NCBI GenBank assembly: GCA_005240095.1
Contig: SBAX01000204.1
Coordinates: 1-32,302, forward strand
DNA length: 32,302 nucleotides
From: Phycisphaera mikurensis
Lineage (GTDB): Bacteria; Planctomycetota; Phycisphaerae; UBA1845
Reading direction: 5' to 3'
A model generated the notes under the pieces. It ran no database searches and had not been told where the DNA came from. It was given only the letters and a program-made list of their open reading frames with translations. The position numbers were made by a program, and so were the translations under genes. Shown piece by piece: positions 1-7,469 of this stretch (position 1 is its first letter; each line of letters starts with the position of its first letter).

Positions 1-9
1 ATTGCCAGC

Positions 10-1614
10 CTAGCCGGTTGGTTGTCGGGAAGCCGTCCGCTTGCACAAACCGCTGCGGGTTCGCCACTTAGCAGAGGTGCACCGTATCACCGACCGCTGG
101 GCGCCACGGACGATGGCCTTCTGCACGCGATACGCGGCGAAGACGGTGCCGGCCTCGATATGCAGCGCCTGCGGGGCGACGGCGGTTTCGAGCTGACCTA
201 CGCCATCCCCAGCCGATCGAGCGTGCTCAGCAGTAAATGAGCCGCCCAGATCTTCATCGCGTCGGCATCCGATGGAAGCGTTATTCGCTCGCGCTGCAGA
301 ACCCACGTCATCGTGCGTACCAATTCCCGCGGGCGATCCATCAGAAGCCGGTTCCACATGAGCCACTGCTCGGTCGTCACCGGCACGCCGGGCGGCGATA
401 GAACGCCCCCCGCTCCATCCTCCAGCAGGCACCCCATCAATGTGACCACCGGGTTCGTGTCTGGACGCAATACGTGCTGGTACATGAGCCTCAAAGCGTC
501 TGCGGCCTGTCGCCTGATCCTGTTTGCGAATTCGCCCATATACGTCCTCCTGCGATAAAGGTTTGAGTAACTCGTACGCGGTCTGAACGGAAAGCCCGCT
601 GCCGGTGACGATGTCCGACTCGGTCAGTGCCCGGCCGTCATGGTCGATCACGATGACCTGGTTGTCGAAGGTCGTACCGAATTTCGCGTACACGCTCCCG
701 TCGATGCCGATGTTCGCCCGAACACGGAAGCGCTGTTCGATCTGGGCCCACCACGCCCGAAACGCCGGCCGATCCAGGGCCATGCCGCGACCGACGATGG
801 CCACCAGACGACCGCCGGGCTTTAGGCGCAGCAACGCCTGCTCAACGTGCCTTGCTCCGAAATGTGTGCTGTGTCCCTTGACGCGACCGCCAGTGGCGGA
901 AAACGGCGCGTTCATCACGACCACGTCGTAGAACTTGTCCGCCGGAAGAAGGTTGTCGAGCCGTTCGGCATCAAACGCGGTCGACTCGAATCCCTGCAGC
1001 GACAACAGACTTCTCCGGCGTTCGTCAATTTCGTTGGTGTCCACATCGGCGCCGGCCAGCCGCGCCAGGACTGCGATGTTGCCGGTGCCCGCACTGGGTT
1101 CGAGCACGATCATTCCGGGCCGCAGCGCCGCGGCCGCCCCAACGAGCAACGCTTGGGCCGGCGGGGTGCTGAATTGCTGGAAGTCAATCTGGTCCTGGCT
1201 CCGCCGCGTTTGCGTCGGAAGTCGTGCCTGTTCGGCGAGAAGCTTGTCCATCGCGTTCCGAACGTCACCCAGGTCCAGTCCGACTCGCTCGAGGTAAATG
1301 TTGAATCCGGCTTCCGCGGCATCGTACGCGTCACGTGCGTGCGCGACCGAGCTTCCGAAGATGTCGCGAGCTAAGCGCGATAGTGCAGGATTGTCGAACG
1401 CAGTGCCTGCTTCGGCCTCCAGCAACGCAGCAAACCGGAGCGCAAACTGGCACTCGGGGCGGTCATGTACGGGAACCGTGCCAGCGGCGGTGGGATCGGC
1501 GGGCGAATCGAAATCAAACAGCATTTGAACAGCTTGACCCGCACCAGGGCGGTCCGCGTTCTCGTCGCTCGTTTGGCGATCGACAAGAGTCGCTTTCCTG
1601 AGTTCACGGGTCAT
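10..1614 (-). CDS. SAM-dependent DNA methyltransferase (N6-adenine type fold); C-terminal part uncertain
   Basis: 534-aa ORF with VLEPSAGTGNIAVLARLAGADVDTNEID (motif I) and DVVVMNAPFSATGG (NPPF-like motif IV variant). After about residue 355 the composition looks out of frame where a second ORF overlaps. Confidence 0.8.
   Translation of the reverse strand: MTRELRKATLVDRQTSDENADRPGAGQAVQMLFDFDSPADPTAAGTVPVHDRPECQFALRFAALLEAEAGTAFDNPALSRLARDIFGSSVAHARDAYDAAEAGFNIYLERVGLDLGDVRNAMDKLLAEQARLPTQTRRSQDQIDFQQFSTPPAQALLVGAAAALRPGMIVLEPSAGTGNIAVLARLAGADVDTNEIDERRRSLLSLQGFESTAFDAERLDNLLPADKFYDVVVMNAPFSATGGRVKGHSTHFGARHVEQALLRLKPGGRLVAIVGRGMALDRPAFRAWWAQIEQRFRVRANIGIDGSVYAKFGTTFDNQVIVIDHDGRALTESDIVTGSGLSVQTAYELLKPLSQEDVYGRIRKQDQATGRRRFEAHVPARIASRHEPGGHIDGVPAGGWSGGRSIAARRAGDDRAVAHVEPASDGSPAGIGTHDDVGSAARANNASIGCRRDEDLGGSFTAEHARSAGDGVGQLETAVAPQALHIEAGTVFAAYRVQKAIVRGAQRSVIRCTSAKWRTRSGLCKRTASRQPTG
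198..539 (-). CDS. Hypothetical 113-aa protein nested in another frame of the methyltransferase ORF
   Basis: Starts 7 nt after a perfect AGGAGG (mirror strand: caggaggacgtatATGGGCGAATTC) and has plausible protein composition (MGEFANRIRRQAADALRLMYQHVLRPDTNPVVTLMG...). Confidence 0.7.
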   Translation of the reverse strand: MGEFANRIRRQAADALRLMYQHVLRPDTNPVVTLMGCLLEDGAGGVLSPPGVPVTTEQWLMWNRLLMDRPRELVRTMTWVLQRERITLPSDADAMKIWAAHLLLSTLDRLGMA

Positions 1615-1974
1615 GATCCGTCCACGTAATGCATCGAGAAGTGTTATGCCTGGCGGACGGAAGCATGTTGCATGGGGAATGACGCGGGCGATGGTTACGG
1701 TGACTGGATGGCAAGTGACGCGCGTGTAGCACGGTTATCGTTCCCGCATGGTCGCATTTGGAGGAAGCCGGTCTTCGTTCGAAGAAATCGGCCTTACGAT
1801 GATCTCGGCGCGTGTGAAGCTGGTGACCGCTTCCTGGCAGACGCTGTTGACTTTGGTTGGGAGTCCAGTTATGTTAAGCTCCGACAGGGGCGATTCCTGG
1901 GTGCGCATTGGTGCCGTGCGGGGGTTTGGACCCTTCGCCTGGCGGACGGATCCCCAATCGTTGGAGCCGGAGGT

Positions 1975-3444
1975 CTACGGCGTCCGCGCAACGCAGCAAC
2001 GTTCCGCGAGGGCCGCAATTACGGCCGACACCGCCGGAGCGATAGGCTGAGGGGCTACGGTTTTTTCGCGGGCGAGGGCACTTTGACGGCACCGGTCCTC
2101 AACCGTCAGGCAACACGTGGTCCAAGGTGCGGACGAGGTGCGTGGACGATGGCGGTGGAGGATTCCTGGTCCGCCTGATAGACTCCCCGGCACGGTACCG
2201 GCAACGACGTTGCCGTGCGGCCTCCGCCGATCGGTTGCAAGGGTCGGTGGAGGCCGAACCGCTCTTGCGGCGGCCCCTCTTCGCCCCACGTCATCTGCGA
2301 AGTCCAAAACGCGGAGTTTTTGCCGGGCAGCGTCCTCCTGGCGCTGCGTGATGTAGTTCCATCGCTGATTCCGAACGAGGTACACGAACAGGCCCGCGGG
2401 GTTGCTGGTCCCGACGGCACAGGCGTGCTCGGCGGCGCCAAAGAAACGCAGCCGGTCACATTCGGTTCGCGAAATCAACTGCCGTTCAACGGCCTCGGCG
2501 TAAAGCAGGCTGAGCCTTTGCGTCTCCCGAAGGTCGGAAGGAAGGAGACGCCGCAGGCTGGGTCGCGATTCTGTTTTCGTTTGCTTGCAAATACCAACAG
2601 GTCTGCGTTGAGCGGGTTTCTGGTTCTTAGATCGATCTCTCGAAGAGAGTTCCTGATCTTGATATAGGGGTGGCGTTTTGGTTGTGGAAAACTCCCTGGG
2701 GGGTGGCGATCCGCACGAGTGACCAGCTCGACGAGGAGACCACGTGAGGTTGACCAGCGTCGGCATGCCCCAGCGATTCAACCGATTCTGACTCGTCGCC
2801 CGAGGAACGAGCCAGCCATCCTCGATGAGCTTCTTTCGCGCCGATTTGATAGTTCGCACGTCGACCTCGAAGATCTCGGAGATCCACGAGGGCTTGCATG
2901 TTCCGCCTGAGACGCAGCAACCGCGCCGGTAGTACAGGCACCTGAATAGGTGTCCAAGGCACGTTGCAATAGTCGAACGGCGTTTGGTCCTGGCGAGGTA
3001 TCGAAGCAGCCGGCGGGGAACAGGTATCTTGCGAGAATTATTCGTGACGCCGGCCAGGCGGTCGTTCAGCCCCTCTGGATCATGCACACGCAGTTCCAAC
3101 GCGGACACGGGCAGGTAGACCTCCGTTTCGGACCAGCGCAAAAGGCCGGTGCGCTCCAGCCGCCGGATGGACCCGCGGATATGCTCGCCGCCGACACCAG
3201 CGATAAGCCGGTGCAGTTCATCGGCGTGGTATCTCGGCTCCTGGCCATCCTGGAGGCCGTATCGCCTCGCTACAAGCTCAAAACAGGCCAGCCATACCCG
3301 GAGGTCTCGCAGTTCGATGTTTCCGCGTCTGAAGGCCCACCAGGCGCCCAGAAGCGATTCTACAGGGACAAAGCAGAACCCCCCGACCGGTTTGCGGGCA
3401 ATCTGTCGGATGGGGAAGTCATTGCGCGAAGTTGCAAGGTTCAT
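1975..3444 (-). CDS. Replication-initiator-like / winged-helix DNA-binding protein
   Basis: 489-aa ORF. N-terminal region has HTH-like segments (RGSIRRLERTGLLRWSETEVYLPV; PSWISEIFEVDVRTIKSARKKLIEDGWLV). Divergent from parA, as in plasmid backbones. The last ~100 aa look low quality. Confidence 0.6.
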   Translation of the reverse strand: MNLATSRNDFPIRQIARKPVGGFCFVPVESLLGAWWAFRRGNIELRDLRVWLACFELVARRYGLQDGQEPRYHADELHRLIAGVGGEHIRGSIRRLERTGLLRWSETEVYLPVSALELRVHDPEGLNDRLAGVTNNSRKIPVPRRLLRYLARTKRRSTIATCLGHLFRCLYYRRGCCVSGGTCKPSWISEIFEVDVRTIKSARKKLIEDGWLVPRATSQNRLNRWGMPTLVNLTWSPRRAGHSCGSPPPREFSTTKTPPLYQDQELSSRDRSKNQKPAQRRPVGICKQTKTESRPSLRRLLPSDLRETQRLSLLYAEAVERQLISRTECDRLRFFGAAEHACAVGTSNPAGLFVYLVRNQRWNYITQRQEDAARQKLRVLDFADDVGRRGAAARAVRPPPTLATDRRRPHGNVVAGTVPGSLSGGPGILHRHRPRTSSAPWTTCCLTVEDRCRQSALAREKTVAPQPIAPAVSAVIAALAERCCVARTP

Positions 3445-4082
3445 TCTCCGGTACCATGGGTGGCGGGCAATTCGAGGACGCCCGCGTTGTCCCGGGGAGA
3501 AGAACGCGTGAACGGCAGACGAGTGCCGGGCGGCACCGAGAGGTTGACAAGGGCAACAGAGTGCGCTACGAAAGAACCTGGTGACGGTCTTTCGTGTTCC
3601 TTGCAGTTTGTACTCCAGGTGACGACTGTACGCGGATGGGAGAGGCGGCCGTTCCGGCGGTCGCCCTTACCCGCGTGATTGCCTCATTCTCGTCCCCCTA
3701 AATGTTCCATTTCGATAGCCCTTACGATGTCGGAGCATGGTCTGACGTCGCAAGGTCCGCTCCTGACGGTAGATCAGACCGACGCGTCACGGCAAGATGA
3801 ATTCTGATTTTCCCGACGGCCCGCATGCCGGAAGGCGGGAATGCCAAATGGGGCGCAACGGATTCGGCCCCTCGTGTTCGAGGGACCGTCTGGGGAAGCG
3901 ACCCGTAACCAAGGCTTGCCATCTTTATGCCGATTGCGCTATGTTGGTCGCTGGGAGTCATGTCCGCCCTCGCACTTCCGGCCGGCGGGCGAGCACGCTT
4001 GCCGGCATGCGGAATGGCCGAGTATCGACAAGCGGCCAACGGGCAGGCGCTATTCTTAAGTATCACTTCGGCTTCGACAGAC

Positions 4083-4976
4083 ATGGATGGGCAATTACCA
4101 CTGGGAATCACGATTGCCGTCGGCAATGAAAAGGGAGGCGTGGGTAAGACCACGAATACGGTCCATGTCGCTGCTCTGGGTCTTTGCGGATATCGGTGCC
4201 TGATCATCGATCTGGATCCGGCGGCCGGGGCAACCAAACACCTGGGTGTACCCGAGAACAGTTTCGCGGGCACGCTGGAGCTGCTGACCACCGACGAAAC
4301 GATCAGGACCCTGGCCATCGAGGACAACATGCCACGGGGCGTGCATTTGATTCCCTCGCGCCCGCAGCTTTGCGAGCTGGAAGCGATGCTGTCCAAGTTC
4401 ATCGACCGAACCCGCATCCTGGACCGGGCGCTGGCCAGTGCCCGGCAGCTCTATGATTTCGTTTTCCTGGACACCCCACCGTCAGCCGCAGCGCTGACTA
4501 CGATCGCCGCCTACGCCTCATCGGAATGGTTCCTGCTCTCGGCTTTCCCGCATCCACTCTCGTTGGCCGGGCTTACGGAGGCATTCAAGGACATCGCCGA
4601 CGTCCGGGCGCACCGCAACCCCGAGCTCGAGGTCCTCGGCATCGTGTTCACCAACGTGGATGGACGAGCGACGAAGCTCCGCGCGGAACTGGACGCCCTG
4701 GTCGACGAGGTCATGCCCGGACGGAAGTTCCGCACGTCCATTTCGCAGGCAGTCATTATTCCAGCTCTTTCGGGCAAGGGGAAGACCCTCTTTCAGGTGC
4801 CCAAGTGTCAGCGTTTGCCGGTTGCCCACCAGTACCGGCGACTTGCGGCCGAAGTGGAACATCGCGTCCGGAACCGCGAGGCGTTTCTGGCCGGAACGCT
4901 CGGCCCGTTGAAGGACGAACGACCTCAACCAACGATCTGGATCGCTGATCAGCTTTCCATGTTGCCGGGGAGGTAG
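4083..4976 (+). CDS. parA: ParA-family partition ATPase
   Basis: Deviant Walker A GNEKGGVGKTTNTVHVAALGL, CLIIDLDPAAGATKHLG, YDFVFLDTPPSAAALT. ATG at 4083 (MDGQLPLGITIAVG) is preferred over the upstream 3927 start. Confidence 0.92.
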   Translation: MDGQLPLGITIAVGNEKGGVGKTTNTVHVAALGLCGYRCLIIDLDPAAGATKHLGVPENSFAGTLELLTTDETIRTLAIEDNMPRGVHLIPSRPQLCELEAMLSKFIDRTRILDRALASARQLYDFVFLDTPPSAAALTTIAAYASSEWFLLSAFPHPLSLAGLTEAFKDIADVRAHRNPELEVLGIVFTNVDGRATKLRAELDALVDEVMPGRKFRTSISQAVIIPALSGKGKTLFQVPKCQRLPVAHQYRRLAAEVEHRVRNREAFLAGTLGPLKDERPQPTIWIADQLSMLPGR

Positions 4977-4983
4977 GTAACTC

Positions 4984-5505
4984 TTGGCGAAAGCACTCCA
5001 ACAACGCCCGCCGTCAAGCTCCGTGGCCCGCCTGCTCGACCGGACGGCAGTCTCCCGGGCACTTGGATCACCTGCGCCAATGTCGGCTGAGCATGGCAGC
5101 GCACATTGTCGCAACGAGCAATCGACGCCGAGCGGGTCCGATGGGAGCGGATTGATCAAGCGGGAGTTCGTCCTCAGCGCGGAAACCGACGAATCCCTGT
5201 CCAGGCTTGTGCAGGTCCTTCGCGGAGCAACCCGCAGCCGACTCACCTACAGCCACGTGGCCCGCGCCATCCTCATCGGGATCGAACACTGCATGACGAC
5301 GATCGCACGCGAGGCCTCGGCACTTGGTCCGATGAAGCTCCCGAGTAACGCCAAGGGCCGGGATAGGGACCGAGAGGCTTTCGAGCGGCGCTTAGCCGGC
5401 GTGCTCCTGTTCGGTATTCGATCGGCGCCATCCCTTGACGTTCCTTCACGCACGGCTGAGGGCTCTCGTATCGGTCAGGATTGCCCAACGGCGTCCCTAA
5501 GCTGA
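4984..5505 (+). CDS. Small putative partition partner / RHH-like DNA-binding protein
   Basis: Begins 7 bp after parA ends. Central segment IKREFVLSAETDESLSRLVQVLRGATRSRLTYSHVARAILIGIEHC resembles a ribbon-helix-helix pattern. Confidence 0.55.
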   Translation: MAKALQQRPPSSSVARLLDRTAVSRALGSPAPMSAEHGSAHCRNEQSTPSGSDGSGLIKREFVLSAETDESLSRLVQVLRGATRSRLTYSHVARAILIGIEHCMTTIAREASALGPMKLPSNAKGRDRDREAFERRLAGVLLFGIRSAPSLDVPSRTAEGSRIGQDCPTASLS

Positions 5506-5743
5506 GCGTCCGACGAAGCTCGGCGAAAGTGTGTAACCCTTGGTGAGAAGGAAGGACGAGCGCGATCGTAACGGTGAGACCTCCTGCCCGGCTCTGGGTC
5601 GCTTTTGGCCGGACTGACATTTCGGCGGGAACGACGCTTTGAGCGCGTGAACTTTCGACCGAGCCGGGCTTCGTCTTCCGTGCGATAAAGAGATGCCCTC
5701 GTCCTTACCGACGACCTTAGCACAGGCCGTAACGCAAGTAAAA

Positions 5744-5798
5744 CACTATCCCAGCCGTGGGGAGGACGGGCGGCTTGTGATAGTGACACATCGTGTCA
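5744..5798. promoter_or_regulatory. Stem-loop plus adjoining dyad TGACAC-N3-GTGTCA
   Basis: CACTATC-cc-AGCCG...CGGCT-tgt-GATAGTG (5744-5785) overlaps TGACACatcGTGTCA (5784-5798). Confidence 0.6.
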
Positions 5799-5851
5799 TT
5801 TTTTCATGAGAAAAACGTGATTCTGTTCGTGGAATGCGCTATGCTCGCGTC

Positions 5852-5870
5852 CGCGAAACGTCGTTTCGCG
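5852..5870. promoter_or_regulatory. Dyad CGCGAAAC-N3-GTTTCGCG, candidate operator or parS-like site
   Basis: Exact 8-bp half-sites: cgcgaaacgtcgtttcgcg. Confidence 0.5.
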
Positions 5871-6039
5871 GTCGTCAGCGACGCAAACGCGAATCGCTGG
5901 ACGTTCATCATCACGGGCTTCGGTACTCGGTAAATCCAGGCTCACCACCTGGGCTAAGAGGGCGGCCTTATCACCCGCCATTGCCGTTGGCCCGTAGCGC
6001 CGGATCGCCGCGAGAGTGGCTCGTCCGGTGCGAGGGAGG

Positions 6040-6925
6040 CTCTAGAGAGTAATCTCCCGACTTGTCGGGAAGTAATCCTCTGGTTCTATCCCATCGTGGT
6101 GTCATCTCGTGACACGGTCTTTGACAAAGGGCGACCGGGAAAGACCCTTGACACGCCACGTCCGCCTTCGGCGGACTGGTTGCGAAGCAACCATCGAGCA
6201 GAGCTCGATGCGGTGCGTCAAGGGCCGTGGCAGTTGAAGCGGGTGCAAATCCCTCCGCGGGGTTCGGGGCAAAGTCCGCCGTGGGCGGACCATCGGGTGC
6301 AAATCTCGTGAGCCTCGTTCAACGCTGGCCGGCGTCGGGAGCTCGTTTGCCTTGAGGCAGACGACCGGAGCGATGACAAGCTTCGGGGTTCCGCCGAAAA
6401 AGCGGACTGCGAGAAGCGTAACGACGAAAGGGGCGTCAAGCCCTTGCCGGTAAGTGCAACTCAAGACGGTGCCGAACCGCGCTAGAAAGACCTTCGCCGA
6501 ACGGTAAGCCGAGCTTCTGTTTTCGTAGGCTGAAATCCCGCCACAGGCGGGGAAAGTGTGGCCGGTCGGAAGGCTGGTACATGTGGCGATTGTTCCGCCG
6601 AAAACGGGCGGACTGGTCAAGCGACGTGATGGGTTGCACGACGACTGCTGCTAACCGGGGAAGGACTATGGCTTCCGGGGTGATAGCCGGTGCCTGAGCG
6701 TGTCACTCAGGTGCTTCAACCGCCGTAGTCTGGGAGCGGGGGCCAAGTACGAGGTAGCGGAAGCTACGCGGAGCCGCTGCAAGGCAGTGGCGGGGCCGTT
6801 TGCGCATCAACGGGTGGTGCCGGGTGCGATGCAACGAGGAAAGGCCTGACGGGCATTTGATCCTGTGATGATGACGTGCCGGCCGGGTTCTTCGCCTTCG
6901 GCGGAGGCCCGGCCGGCTTCCTTGG
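6040..6925 (+). ncRNA. Candidate large (~870 nt) structured non-coding RNA
   Basis: Dense series of perfect hairpins: 6055-6070, 6099-6115, 6116-6146, 6145-6224 enclosing 6160-6176/6178-6192/6193-6209, 6274-6290, 6344-6363, 6537-6551, 6594-6612, 6693-6711, 6754-6767 (GGAA tetraloop), 6773-6791, 6878-6917. No convincing ORF on either strand. Boundaries and strand inferred. Confidence 0.7.
6878..6917 (+). terminator. Very stable hairpin, possible 3' end of the structured RNA
   Basis: GCCGGCCGGG...CCCGGCCGGC, 10 perfect bp around an inner TTCGCC/GGCGGA stem; only a weak pyrimidine tract follows (ttccttggtt). Confidence 0.5.
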
Positions 6926-6952
6926 TTGGAACCGATTCAGCGGGCCAAAGAG

Positions 6953-6979
6953 GTCTCGCCTGACGGCGAGGCGTCTTTT
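6953..6979 (+). terminator. Rho-independent-like terminator
   Basis: CTCGCC-TGAC-GGCGAG followed by gcgtcttttg. Confidence 0.5.
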
Positions 6980-6993
6980 GTCAGCGGAAGGAC

Positions 6994-7025
6994 GACGGAC
7001 ACCCGGCGTGTACCTGGTGTCCGTC
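6994..7025. repeat. Perfect 10-bp stem inverted repeat
   Basis: GACGGACACC-cggcgtgtacct-GGTGTCCGTC. Confidence 0.7.
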
Positions 7026-7172
7026 AGCGGTTTTGGTTCGCAACAACCATGAATTGGTGTGCTGCTATTCGAAAGAAAACGGCACGCATTCAGCGTTGCG
7101 GATGGAGGTGTTGCATGAAGGTCAAGGTTTCGTGTCGCGGAGGTTCATCGGTGCACAAAGGAGGTGATCCCA

Positions 7173-7382
7173 ATGGGTTGGTGGAAGACGGTTGGTGGGG
7201 CCGTCATCGGCGACGGTCCGGCGAACGTGCTGGATGAATACGCTGAGCGCGGCGCGGTGTGGGCCGAGCCGGCGGTCATCCCGACGGAGGTGCGAAAGCA
7301 AATCGAGGCGCTCTACTTGGAAGACCTGGGTCGTCTTCCGACGGATGAGGAGCTTGAGGCGCTGCTTTCGTTCTGCCGGTGA
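7173..7382 (+). CDS. Small conserved-looking protein (69 aa, MGWWKTVGGAVIGDGPANVLDEY...)
   Basis: AAAGGAGGTGATCC (7157-7170) directly precedes ATG 7173. Acidic C-terminus LYLEDLGRLPTDEELEALLSFCR. Confidence 0.8.
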   Translation: MGWWKTVGGAVIGDGPANVLDEYAERGAVWAEPAVIPTEVRKQIEALYLEDLGRLPTDEELEALLSFCR

Positions 7383-7469
7383 GGCGAGTGCTAGAGGTTC
7401 GTGGTGCACGAGCCAGGGTTACGGCTTTCGGGGTTGTGCCGCAAAACAATCCCACCTGTGGGAGCGGCA

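Noticed and set aside
6102-6620. 172-aa minus-strand ORF (and 6096-6311 + ORF) across the structured-RNA region
   Set aside because: Composition is that of random GC-rich translation and the region is dominated by hairpins; no start signal or family motif seen.
6040-6925. Group II intron or retron ncRNA
   Set aside because: No reverse transcriptase ORF and no recognisable domain V or GUGYG 5' end; left as unclassified structured RNA pending cmscan.
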